DNA of 64,000 bases from positions 496,001 to 560,000 of the forward strand of contig NZ_FOYH01000003.1 of NCBI RefSeq assembly GCF_900116015.1. Direction: 5' to 3'. Position 1 is the stretch's first letter, and each line of letters begins with the position of its first letter. Under the pieces are notes generated by a model. The model had not been told where the DNA came from. It was given only the letters and a program-made list of their open reading frames with translations, and made no database searches. Shown in pieces: positions 52,066-62,701 of this stretch. The DNA comes from Enterobacter sp. kpr-6 (GTDB lineage Bacteria; Pseudomonadota; Gammaproteobacteria; Enterobacterales; Enterobacteriaceae). The position numbers were made by a program, and so were the translations under genes.

Positions 52066-52486
52066 GTCACCGCCTCCAGAAAATGAAGCGTACCGTTCAA
52101 AGCGATACCAGGAAAGTTGCCGATATTAATTATTCTGCGGCTCTAAATAGCAGAATTAACAGAAATTTAGCTTAAGCGGGTGCAAACAACCAGCCCTGAA
52201 ATTAATGCTGAAATGAAGGCAGACTGACATAAAATTTCATTTATTTTCAAGGGATTAAATTTAAGTAAAAGGTGTAAATAAACGTATCAGCGAATAATAT
52301 ATTCCTGCTGGTGTGATCTAGATCACGCTATTAACGCTTATTTTCGACGGCGGCTTTAATGTCGGGTTAATTATGTTTTACCGGGACTTAAATAAGTGGG
52401 GAAATAACGGGAGATAGACTTCAGGGATGATTATTTCAAATTAGATAATATGGGAAAGGAGGTATTTTAAAGCGGGGAGAATATAT
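52066..52486. other. Csu-type operon upstream region
   Basis: This 421-bp AT-rich stretch shows no credible ORF. It holds a near-perfect CRP site at 52312-52327. No certain -35/-10 pair could be fixed. The composite repeat copy C bounds it on the cheW side. Confidence 0.6.
52312..52327 (-). promoter_or_regulatory. CRP site upstream of the Csu-type operon
   Basis: TGTGATCTAGATCACG matches TGTGA-N6-TCACA in nine of ten conserved bases and is palindromic in the core. It lies about 247 bp before the first pilin start. Confidence 0.8.
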
Positions 52487-52623
52487 CCCCTCACCCCGAC
52501 CCTCTCCCCAGGGGAGAGGGGGAACAGCGGGCCGGTGCCCTCTTCCCCGGGAGAGGGAGAAAGGCGGGCAAGTGCGGACGCCGGGCTGTCCCCTCTCCCC
52601 GAGGGAGAGGGTTAGGGTGAGGG
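52487..52623. repeat. Composite GGGAGAGGG palindromic repeat, copy C
   Basis: 137 bp between the cheW stop and the Csu upstream region, bounded by CCCCTCACCC and GGGTGAGGG as in copies A and B, with three CCTCTCCC-type hairpins and a more diverged linker (GGCGGGCAAGTGCGGACG). It can act as the transcription end of motAB-cheAW. Confidence 0.83.
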
Positions 52624-52634
52624 TAAAAGTGCTA

Positions 52635-53138
52635 TCAGGCGACGTGTGTAGTCGCCACGTCCAGCAGCGCCATCTCGTCGCTGTTCAGCAGCTTCTCGAT
52701 GTTCACCAGGATCAGCATACGGTCGCCGAGTGCGCCGAGGCCGGTCAGGTACTCGGTGGACAGGGTGACAGCGAATTCCGGGGCCGGACGAATTTGATCG
52801 GAGGCGAGCGACAGCACGTCGGATACGCCGTCGACCACAATCCCGACCACACGCTGGCCCAGATTCAGCACGATCACCACGGTGTTTTCGTTGTACTCCA
52901 CTTCGGTCTGGCTGAACTTCACGCGCAGATCAACGATAGGCACAATCACACCACGCAGGTTGGTGACGCCTTTAATAAATTCAGGGGTGTTGGCGATGCG
53001 GGTCACCTGATCGTAACCACGGATCTCCTGCACTTTGAGAATATCGATGCCGTACTCTTCATCACCCAAAGTGAAGACCAGGAATTCCTGACCTGATGGC
53101 TCACCAGCCAGTTTCGCTACATTACTCATACCGGTCAT
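52635..53138 (-). CDS. cheW: CheW, chemotaxis coupling protein
   Basis: 167 residues, as in E. coli. SH3-like double beta-barrel that links receptors to CheA; conserved [24 protein letters not shown] and [13 protein letters not shown] motifs are present. It is the last gene of motAB-cheAW. In E. coli tar follows directly; here the Csu-type operon is inserted. Confidence 0.98.
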   Translation of the reverse strand: MTGMSNVAKLAGEPSGQEFLVFTLGDEEYGIDILKVQEIRGYDQVTRIANTPEFIKGVTNLRGVIVPIVDLRVKFSQTEVEYNENTVVIVLNLGQRVVGIVVDGVSDVLSLASDQIRPAPEFAVTLSTEYLTGLGALGDRMLILVNIEKLLNSDEMALLDVATTHVA

Positions 53139-53159
53139 ATTTATACCTTCTTACCTAAA

Positions 53160-55199
53160 TCAGGCGGCTGTGTGCGCCATACGTTGTTCACGGTTTAATC
53201 CCTGTAACGCCGATACATCCACAATCAGCGCGACACTGCCATCACCAAGGATGGTCGCAGCGGAAATGCCCGGCACTTTGCGATAGTTGCTTTCAAGGTT
53301 TTTCACCACTACCTGATGCTGACCAATAAGCTGATCAACCAGCAGGGCGTAGCGGCGGCCAGCACTTTGCACAATCACCACAATGCCTTTCGTGGCTTCA
53401 GTTTTGGCACCTTTTACGTCAAAGACTTTCCACAGCTCAACCAGCGGCAGGTATTCGCCGCGCACTTCGAGTACGCGCTCGCCGCCAGCCAGCGGGTGGA
53501 GATCTTCTTCGCGCGGTTGCAGTGATTCCATCACCGCATTCAGCGGAAGAATAAAGACTTCTTCGCTCACTTTGACTGACATACCGTCAAGGATCGCCAG
53601 CGTCAGCGGCAGCAGGATGCGAATGGTGGTACCCGCGCCCTGTTTGGATTTGATCTCAACGTGACCGCCCATTTCCTGGATGTTACGTTTCACCACGTCC
53701 ATGCCCACGCCGCGCCCGGACACATCGGTTACCTGCTCGGCGGTGGAGAAGCCCGGTGCGAAAATCAACATGCCCACTTCTTCATCAGACATGTTTTCGT
53801 GAACGGCCATGCCCTGAGAAATGGCTTTCGCCAGGATGCGCTCGCGGTTAAGGCCCGCGCCGTCATCGGTCACTTCGATACAGATATTGCCGCCCTGATG
53901 TTCCGCTGACAGCACCAGGTTGCCGACCGGCGATTTACCTGCTTCGGCACGTACGTGCGGCAGTTCGATCCCGTGGTCAAGGCTGTTACGCACCAGGTGC
54001 GTTAACGGATCGATGATGCGTTCAATCAGGCTCTTATCGAGTTCGGTTGAGCTACCCACCAGTGTCAGTTCAATCTGCTTATCCAGCTTGGTCGCCAGAT
54101 CGCGCACCAGGCGCGGGAAGCGGCTGAACACGTATTCCATCGGCATCATACGGATGGACATCACCGATTCCTGCAAATCGCGGGCGTTACGTTGTAACTG
54201 CCCCATGCTGGTGATCAGATCGCCGTGCGTCACCGGGTCCAGCTCGTTGGAACGCTGGGCGAGCATCGACTGGGTAATCACCAGTTCGCCGACCAGGTTA
54301 ATGATCTGGTCAACTTTTTCGACCGCCACGCGGATGCTGGTGGATTCGCTGGCACGAGCGGGTTTTTCACGCTCCTGACGGCCCGCAGGCTGCTCTTTCG
54401 GTACGGCTTTCAGCACAGGTGCGGCGCTGACGGCCGGGACCTGCGGTGCTTCTTCCACTACCGCAACGCTCGCCGCTTCAGGTTCAGCACTTGCTGGTTG
54501 CGCGGTTTCGAAAGCAATCTGGTCCTGCTCGATAACAAAGCACAGTACCGCGATCAGATCGTCCTGGCTCACACCGCCGTCAAGCGTGGCGCTGAGTGAA
54601 TCCGCCCCTTTTACCACGTCACTGAGAGTGGCGAGGTTTTTCAGTTCGTCTTCCAGCAGGCTGACTTCGCTCTCTTTGAGGCGCGACAGCACAATGCGCA
54701 GTTTCGCCTCTTCCGCTGCGGGCGCAGCCGCGGTTTCTGTGGCGACGGACGCGGTGTCCACCACGCTCAGTTTGGCACCGCTGGCCGCTGCAGGAACCAC
54801 CTCGCCTTTTGCTTCCAGTGCAAGCTGACGCAGGGCATTGCAGATATATTCAAAGCTTGCGGCATCCGGCTCTTGTGAGCTTTTATAGGCGTCGAGCTGT
54901 TCCTGCATAATATCTTTGGTTTCCAAAAACAGGTTGATAATGTCGGTATTGAGCTGCATCTCTCCACGTCGGGCTTCATCAAGCAGGTTTTCCATCAGGT
55001 GCGTGGTTTCCTGCAAAATGGTGAAGCCGAACGTCCCTGCACCACCCTTTATCGAGTGCGCAGCACGAAAGATGGCGTTCAGTTGTTCGGAGTCCGGGGC
55101 CTCTGGCACCAGATCCAACAAATGTTGCTCCATGTCGGCCAACAATTCGTCAGCCTCATCAAAAAACGTCTGATAAAAATCGCTAATATCCATGCTCAC
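53160..55199 (-). CDS. cheA: CheA, chemotaxis histidine kinase
   Basis: 679 residues, about 25 longer than E. coli owing to an Ala/Pro/Glu-rich linker around 225-285. P1 has the phosphorylated H48 (RAAHSIKGGAGTFGF), P2 at about 160-225 binds CheY/CheB, P3 dimerises (EKVDQIINLVGELVITQ), P4 has HLVRNSLDHGIE (N box) and DDGAGLN plus GRGVGMDVV (G boxes), and P5 the CheW-like end. It is 5 bp after motB in motAB-cheAW. Confidence 0.98.
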   Translation of the reverse strand: MSMDISDFYQTFFDEADELLADMEQHLLDLVPEAPDSEQLNAIFRAAHSIKGGAGTFGFTILQETTHLMENLLDEARRGEMQLNTDIINLFLETKDIMQEQLDAYKSSQEPDAASFEYICNALRQLALEAKGEVVPAAASGAKLSVVDTASVATETAAAPAAEEAKLRIVLSRLKESEVSLLEDELKNLATLSDVVKGADSLSATLDGGVSQDDLIAVLCFVIEQDQIAFETAQPASAEPEAASVAVVEEAPQVPAVSAAPVLKAVPKEQPAGRQEREKPARASESTSIRVAVEKVDQIINLVGELVITQSMLAQRSNELDPVTHGDLITSMGQLQRNARDLQESVMSIRMMPMEYVFSRFPRLVRDLATKLDKQIELTLVGSSTELDKSLIERIIDPLTHLVRNSLDHGIELPHVRAEAGKSPVGNLVLSAEHQGGNICIEVTDDGAGLNRERILAKAISQGMAVHENMSDEEVGMLIFAPGFSTAEQVTDVSGRGVGMDVVKRNIQEMGGHVEIKSKQGAGTTIRILLPLTLAILDGMSVKVSEEVFILPLNAVMESLQPREEDLHPLAGGERVLEVRGEYLPLVELWKVFDVKGAKTEATKGIVVIVQSAGRRYALLVDQLIGQHQVVVKNLESNYRKVPGISAATILGDGSVALIVDVSALQGLNREQRMAHTAA

Positions 55200-55203
55200 G
55201 CTA

Positions 55204-56133
55204 TCACCTCGGATCGGGTTGTGGCGATGTGGGTACTGTCGCCTGAGGCTCGGCCCCCGGCTGTTTTAATAAACTGATTGGTTCATTCTGACTGTCGGCG
55301 TTTTCATGCAGAATGGCGTCTTCTGCCTGCTTGTTTAACACCAACAGACTGATACGGCGGTTAATCGCATCCCCTGGGCCTCTGTCGCGCAGACGCATAG
55401 TGGCTGACATGCCCACCACGCGCAGGACTTTACCGTCATCTAACCCCCCGATAACCAGCTCACGCCGTGAGGCGTTTGCGCGGTCAGCGGAAAGCTCCCA
55501 GTTGCTGTAACCTCTTTCCCCATTGGCGTAGGGGAAATCGTCGGTATGACCCGACAGGCTGATTCGGTTCGGGATGCCGTTAAGCACCGGCGCGATGCCG
55601 CGCAAAATATCGCGCATATAAGGCTCTACTTCCGCGCTGCCGGTCTTAAACATCGGGCGATTCTGGCTATCAATAATCTGAATGCGCAACCCTTCCTGCA
55701 CCAGGTCGATTTTCAGATGCGGGCGCAGCGCACGCAGCTTGGGATCCGCTTCAATCAACTGATCTAGGTCGCCGCGCAGTTTGCTCAGTCGCGTCTGCTC
55801 CATGCGCTTGCGCAGCTCTTCAATATTCGGCTGACGGTGGACTTCGCCCTTTTGCTGGGTGAAATCATCGCCACCGCCCGGGATCGGGCTGTCGCTGTTC
55901 GAGATGCGAGGCCCGCCCGTCACCGCTGTTGCCAGCGGGGTGCGGAAGTATTCCGCAATCTGAATCAGCTCTTTCGGACTGGAGATGGAAATCAGCCACA
56001 TCACGAGGAAGAACGCCATCATTGCCGTCATAAAGTCGGCGTAAGCAATCTTCCACGAACCGTGCGAACCGCCTCCGTGTCCTTTATGTTTACGTTTTTT
56101 AACAACGACAATAGGATGGGCCTGGTTTTTCAT
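55204..56133 (-). CDS. motB: MotB, flagellar stator protein
   Basis: 309 residues. A single membrane segment follows the proton-accepting Asp, D33 in [21 protein letters not shown] plug helix is followed by an OmpA-like peptidoglycan-binding domain with [16 protein letters not shown] and [17 protein letters not shown]. It anchors the stator. Its start overlaps motA by four bases. Confidence 0.98.
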   Translation of the reverse strand: MKNQAHPIVVVKKRKHKGHGGGSHGSWKIAYADFMTAMMAFFLVMWLISISSPKELIQIAEYFRTPLATAVTGGPRISNSDSPIPGGGDDFTQQKGEVHRQPNIEELRKRMEQTRLSKLRGDLDQLIEADPKLRALRPHLKIDLVQEGLRIQIIDSQNRPMFKTGSAEVEPYMRDILRGIAPVLNGIPNRISLSGHTDDFPYANGERGYSNWELSADRANASRRELVIGGLDDGKVLRVVGMSATMRLRDRGPGDAINRRISLLVLNKQAEDAILHENADSQNEPISLLKQPGAEPQATVPTSPQPDPR

Positions 56134-57017
56134 GCGTCCTCAGTCGTGCTCTGCTGATTCGGGTTTCTGACTGCACGCACGTGCTCTTCCAGTTCAACGA
56201 ACGACGGACGTTCGCTGGAATAGAGCGTTTTACGTCCAAACTCGACGGCGATCGGCGGTGCATAGCCGTTGAGGTTTGAAAGCAGCGTGATCTTGACGCA
56301 CTGCATCATTTTGGTGGTTTCGGCGCTTTTCTGTCGCAGAACGGTCGCCAGCGGGGAGATAAACCCGTAGGCCAGCAAAATGCCGAGGAAGGTTCCCACC
56401 ATGGCGTGTGCAATCAATGCACCCAGTTCTGCTGCCGGACGATCCGCTGACGCCAGGGCGTGAACCACCCCCATGACCGCCGCCACGATACCGAATGCAG
56501 GCAGGGAATCCCCCACCATCGCCAGGCTGTTCGCCGGCACTTCGGCTTCGCTTTCGTGGGTTTCGATCTCTTCATCCATCAGCGCTTCGATTTCGAAGGT
56601 GTTCATGTTGCCGCTGATAATCAGACGCAGATAATCCACGATAAATTCGAGCATCACCGGATCGGCGATGATCCGTGGGTAGCTTGCGAAAATCTCGCTT
56701 TCCTGCGGGTTTTCAATATCCCGCTCAAGCGAAAACATCCCCTGTTGACGTGACTTGGCCATCAGGCGATAGAGCAGCGCCAGCAGATCCATGTACACAT
56801 CTTTGGTGTATTTTGAACGGCGAAAGAGTAAAGGCAGCGCTCTGAGCGTCCCTTTGATGGCTTTGCCGTTGTTGCCCACAATAAACGCACCTACGCCCGC
56901 GCCGCCGATGATAATAAGTTCGGCAGGTTGATAAAGTGCCCCAAGGTGTCCGCCGGTCATCATGTAACCGCCGAAAACTGTACCGAGAACAACCAGGTAA
57001 CCTAATAAGATCAGCAC
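56130..57017 (-). CDS. motA: MotA, flagellar stator protein
   Basis: 295 residues, as in E. coli. Four membrane helices (about 2-22, 33-50, 170-190, 200-222) and a large cytoplasmic loop with the charged residues that touch FliG. Pro residues near TM3/TM4 ([29 protein letters not shown]) are conserved. It starts the motAB-cheAW operon, 123 bp after flhC. No strong sigma-28 box could be assigned in that gap. Confidence 0.98.
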   Translation of the reverse strand: MLILLGYLVVLGTVFGGYMMTGGHLGALYQPAELIIIGGAGVGAFIVGNNGKAIKGTLRALPLLFRRSKYTKDVYMDLLALLYRLMAKSRQQGMFSLERDIENPQESEIFASYPRIIADPVMLEFIVDYLRLIISGNMNTFEIEALMDEEIETHESEAEVPANSLAMVGDSLPAFGIVAAVMGVVHALASADRPAAELGALIAHAMVGTFLGILLAYGFISPLATVLRQKSAETTKMMQCVKITLLSNLNGYAPPIAVEFGRKTLYSSERPSFVELEEHVRAVRNPNQQSTTEDA

Positions 57018-57083
57018 GACATCATCCTTCAGCTGTTGACTAAGGCAAGGAGGAACAAATCGGTCTTAACGTAACGGCAGGGC

Positions 57084-57116
57084 AAAAAAAAGCAGCGGTA
57101 ATTGCTTACCGCTGCT
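57084..57116 (-). terminator. Intrinsic terminator after flhDC
   Basis: Stem AGCAGCGGTAA / TTACCGCTGCT with a short loop, followed leftwards by eight U. It is 25 bp past flhC and separates flhDC from motA. Confidence 0.88.
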
Positions 57117-57140
57117 GGAGTGTTGTCCACACCGTGTCGG

Positions 57141-57719
57141 TTAAACAGCCTGATCGATCTGTTCATCCAGCAGTTGTGGAATAATATCGGCAGCTTCCGG
57201 GGAAAGTTTACGTCTTTTTACTGCCCTGGATGGCGGCTGACATAAACTGCAGGCGAAGCTTCCCACGGGTTGGTGTGCGTGGGTAATAAAATTGCCATCA
57301 CAGCAATTGCAGCGGGAAAGCTGCAGCATTCCGCTTTCAACAAAACGCACGAGCGTCCATGCGCGGGTCAGGGCGAGGATCGGCCCTTCTTCCTGTTGCG
57401 GACATTGTTCCAGATAGAGACGGTACGCTTTAATCACCGCGTCAACGCCGCTGCATAGCCCTGTTTTAAGAAGAAATTGCCAGGCGTTGCAGAACATTGA
57501 CGCATGGATGTTTTGTTCCCACGTCATAAACCAGTCGGTTGAGAAAGGCAGCATACCTTTTGGCGGCGGGCTTCCACGCAGTTCTTTATAAAGTTTAATG
57601 AGGCGACCACGGCTCAGCTGCGTCTCACTCTCTAACATTTGCAGACGTGCACCCAGCGTGATGAGTTCCATCGCTAACTGAATGTCACGTGCTTCCTGGA
57701 CAATGCTTTTTTCGCTCAT
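57141..57719 (-). CDS. flhC: FlhC, flagellar master regulator subunit
   Basis: 192 residues, as in E. coli. With FlhD it forms the FlhD4C2 activator of class-2 flagellar operons. The zinc-binding cysteines are present in [24 protein letters not shown] near residues 137-160. It is two bases after flhD and ends in a strong terminator. Confidence 0.98.
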   Translation of the reverse strand: MSEKSIVQEARDIQLAMELITLGARLQMLESETQLSRGRLIKLYKELRGSPPPKGMLPFSTDWFMTWEQNIHASMFCNAWQFLLKTGLCSGVDAVIKAYRLYLEQCPQQEEGPILALTRAWTLVRFVESGMLQLSRCNCCDGNFITHAHQPVGSFACSLCQPPSRAVKRRKLSPEAADIIPQLLDEQIDQAV

Positions 57720-57721
57720 TA

Positions 57722-58075
57722 TCAGGCCCTTTTTTTCCGGGCAGGCGCATCGACAGTTTGACCTGCATCACTCAGCAGACGCGTTGAAAGCAGAATGCCA
57801 GTGTGGATTTGCTGCAAATCATCAACACGGGATTCCTGAGTCAGGCGCGTAATGGTCTGGTGGCTGTCAAAACGGAATTGACAGATCAACTGATTAGTTT
57901 CAGCCAGCTTAACCATCTGCGGCAGCGTAAGCTCGCCCATGGTGGTCGCCATTTCTTCGTTAATACCTAAACGAAACATCGCTGACGCTTTGTCCTGACT
58001 AATCAGACGTTGTGCAAGCAGTAAATATGACAAGTTGATGTCATAAACATGTTTTAGCAACTCGGATGTATGCAT
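57722..58075 (-). CDS. flhD: FlhD, flagellar master regulator subunit
   Basis: 117 residues from [24 protein letters not shown], matching the 116-residue E. coli form; a longer frame from 58186 is non-coding leader. Helical dimer that pairs with FlhC. It is preceded by a long 5' region with a CRP site 276 bp upstream. In E. coli the flhDC leader is a target of CsrA, several small RNAs, OmpR, RcsAB and LrhA. Confidence 0.97.
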   Translation of the reverse strand: MHTSELLKHVYDINLSYLLLAQRLISQDKASAMFRLGINEEMATTMGELTLPQMVKLAETNQLICQFRFDSHQTITRLTQESRVDDLQQIHTGILLSTRLLSDAGQTVDAPARKKRA

Positions 58076-58863
58076 TTTTTCCCATCCAGAATAACCAACT
58101 ATTATACTTATGCGGCCTGGCCGCACCCCGTGATGTCGCCGGGAAAAAACCCGGTTAAAAAAAGAAAAGTCAAAAATGCATTGCATCGATTTAGGTCAAA
58201 AGTGTGAGGGCGGTCACCTCGACAGGGTTCTCGTTCCCTTCTACGCTTTAAATCATTTCTTACACTAAACTAAGATTTTTCCTAAATCGAGGCAACTGTA
58301 CTCGCGGACACTGAGACATACAATGTGACCGGGCAGCAATTTGAAAATAATGTGACAGAGATCACATAATTTAAGCGAATATTCCGAATAAATCTATAAT
58401 TCGCGCTGATTGATTGAGTACTTTTTGTTCTATCAGGAGCCTTATCTATTCCATTTCATCGAATAGTCATGCAAACCTCATTTTACTTATTTGTCCTGCC
58501 CTCTTCGCTGGCAAATCCTGAGCCTGCTATGCATCACGATCATTTCTACAGTAGAAACGATTATTTTTTATTTAATTTAAACAACAAGTTAATTAAAAAA
58601 TGAGGGCTACAGGCGAATCGGCAACTTCCAGGAAATTTTGTTTATCGACAGGATTAAAACGTTCGTTTCTCTTCTTTTGAAGCGCGAAATTTGCGATAAG
58701 TACTTAGAAACTTTTAACATAATTCCTCATGAAACAATTCCAGGCGTAAGAATAATTAATGAATATTTATTAACGCTGTCATACAACTGCGATTTTAGTT
58801 ACTTGCAGAATCGGAAAAAAAGGAGTAACGCTAGCCCGGTTCATAGACGAAAAGGAGTCAGTT
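58076..58863. other. flhDC/uspC divergent regulatory region
   Basis: This 788-bp stretch holds the flhDC leader and promoter with a perfect CRP site at 58351-58366, then an AT-rich segment (58440-58860) up to uspC. An ORF at 58638-58928 overlaps uspC in another frame and is probably not a gene. In E. coli this region is an insertion-sequence hot spot; no IS is seen here. Confidence 0.7.
58351..58366 (-). promoter_or_regulatory. CRP site of flhDC
   Basis: TGTGACAGAGATCACA is a perfect TGTGA-N6-TCACA. E. coli flhDC has a CRP activation site in the same upstream region, so glucose starvation should raise flhDC. Confidence 0.9.
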
Positions 58864-59292
58864 ATGAGCTACTCACATCTGCTTGTCGCGGTTGCTGTTT
58901 CACCGGAAAGTCATCAGCTACTCCATAAAGCCGTAGCCCTCGCCCGCCCTTCTCAGGCCCGCATCAGTCTTATCACCCTGACCACCGACCCGGAAATTTA
59001 TAATCACTTCGCCGCCCCCATGCTTGAGAACCTTCGTGATGTCATTTACGAGGAGACGCAGATGTTTCTGGCGGAGTTAATACGGCAAACGGATTACCCC
59101 ATCGCCCACACATTCATGCCTTCGGGTGAGTTAAGCACTCAGGTTTTGCATCTATGTAAAACGCACCAGATCGATCTGGTGGTGTGCGGAAACCACAATC
59201 ATAGCGTGATGTCGCGCGCGCTCTGTTCGGCAAAAACGCTGGTGGGGACAAGTCAGGTGGATGTGCTGCTGGTGTCGCTGAACGCGGAGTGA
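58864..59292 (+). CDS. uspC: UspC, universal stress protein
   Basis: 142 residues, UspA-like fold starting MSYSHLLVAVAVSPESHQLL, with VVCGNHNHSVMSRALCSAKTLV near the C-terminus. E. coli UspC has been linked to stress survival, motility/adhesion and scaffolding of KdpD. It precedes convergent otsA; its position beside flhDC matches E. coli. The start has AAAAGGAG eight bases upstream. Confidence 0.94.
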   Translation: MSYSHLLVAVAVSPESHQLLHKAVALARPSQARISLITLTTDPEIYNHFAAPMLENLRDVIYEETQMFLAELIRQTDYPIAHTFMPSGELSTQVLHLCKTHQIDLVVCGNHNHSVMSRALCSAKTLVGTSQVDVLLVSLNAE

Positions 59293-59313
59293 GGCTCCCG
59301 CAGAACGGGAGCC
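59293..59313. terminator. Hairpin between convergent uspC and otsA
   Basis: Perfect stem GGCTCCCG / CGGGAGCC with a 5-base loop, starting right after the uspC stop and 7 bp before the otsA stop. U-runs are weak on both sides. Confidence 0.6.
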
Positions 59314-59319
59314 GTCGGA

Positions 59320-61573
<2,254 letters not shown>

Positions 61574-61633
61574 TTATTAATAGCCATGTAAGTATAGACA
61601 GTGTGACGAGGCTCGCCATTTTGATCGGAATGT

Positions 61634-61655
61634 GCCAGCCGTGAAAACGGCTGGC
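61634..61655 (-). terminator. Hairpin after araH
   Basis: Stem GCCAGCCGT / ACGGCTGGC around a GAAA loop, nine perfect pairs, 52 bp past araH. It lacks a strong U-run, so termination may be partial. Confidence 0.5.
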
Positions 61656-61706
61656 AGAGGGAGGGACTAGACTTGAAGGTTAAACCAGGCGAAACGGCAG
61701 ATGCAC

Positions 61707-62687
61707 CTAAACAGTGCGCTTCGCTTTCTGTTTGTAGCGGTCGAAAATTACCGCCGCCAGCAGGATCAAACCACGCACCACATACTGCGAGAACGGCGAA
61801 ATATTCAGCAGGTTCATAGCGTTTTCGACAGTACCCAGGATCAGGATCCCGGCGATGACGTAGGAGATTTTACCGATACCGCCTTTGAGCGACACCCCGC
61901 CCAGCACGCAGGCTGAGATGACGATCAGCTCATAACCGATGGAGGTCATCGGCTGGCCGCTGGTCATTCGCGAGGCCAGAATGATCCCCGCCGCCGCCGA
62001 CACCAGACCGGAGAGCACAAAGATGATAATTTTGGTGCGCACGACCGGCACGCCTGCCAGTCTCGCCGCTTCTTCGTTACCGCCGATAGCCAGCGTGTTG
62101 CGGCCAAAAGTTGTACGATTTAGTAAAAATCCGAAAATGATTAAACAGCCCACCGTTAACCAGATCGGCGCAGGTAAACCGAACCAGTTGGTATAGCCGA
62201 GGGCGAAGAAACGCTCATCTTCGATACCTACCGCTTTACCGTCGGAAATGATGTATGCCAGCCCGCGCACAATCTGCATGGTGGCAAGCGTCGTGATCAG
62301 GGCGTTAATCTTCAAGCGGGCGATAACAAAACCGTTCACCAGACCGCTCAGTACGCCGAGCATCAGACCGGCAAACACACCGATCCACAGGCTTTCGGTG
62401 AGGTTAATCACCACCGCCGTGGTGACACCGGCGCAGGCAATCACGGAGGCCACGGAGAGGTCAAAATCCCCGGACGCCAGGCAGAACAACATACCGCAGG
62501 CCACCATCCCGGACATCGAGATAGCCAGCCCCAGACCTTTCATATTTACGAAGCTGGCAAAGTTTGGCACAAACAGCGCGCAGCACAGGAACAGCACGGC
62601 GAAAACCACCAGCATGCCGTATTGGTCCCAGATGCGGCCAAGGTTAAACGGCGACTTCGGCGCGCCGGAAGCAGTGAATGACGACAT
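61707..62687 (-). CDS. araH: AraH, L-arabinose ABC transporter permease
   Basis: 326 residues, RbsC-type permease with about eight to ten membrane segments. Conserved CLASGDFDLSVASVIACAGV near 68-88 and ASRMTSGQPMTSIGYELIVISACVLGGVSLKGGIG near 232-266 are present. With AraG (ATPase) and AraF (periplasmic binding protein, outside the window) it imports L-arabinose; arabinose-AraC and CRP control araFGH in E. coli. It lies 14 bp after araG. Confidence 0.97.
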   Translation of the reverse strand: MSSFTASGAPKSPFNLGRIWDQYGMLVVFAVLFLCCALFVPNFASFVNMKGLGLAISMSGMVACGMLFCLASGDFDLSVASVIACAGVTTAVVINLTESLWIGVFAGLMLGVLSGLVNGFVIARLKINALITTLATMQIVRGLAYIISDGKAVGIEDERFFALGYTNWFGLPAPIWLTVGCLIIFGFLLNRTTFGRNTLAIGGNEEAARLAGVPVVRTKIIIFVLSGLVSAAAGIILASRMTSGQPMTSIGYELIVISACVLGGVSLKGGIGKISYVIAGILILGTVENAMNLLNISPFSQYVVRGLILLAAVIFDRYKQKAKRTV

Positions 62688-62701
62688 AATATTCTCCTCG
62701 C

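Noticed and set aside
57018-57083. Sigma-28 promoter for motA
   Set aside because: One is expected biologically, but only an ACCGATTT fragment is present and no -35 match at the right spacing was found, so none is annotated.
58638-58928. 96-codon ORF upstream of and overlapping uspC
   Set aside because: It overlaps the well-supported uspC start by 65 bp in another frame, lies in an AT-rich control region, lacks a convincing ribosome site and resembles no family I know.
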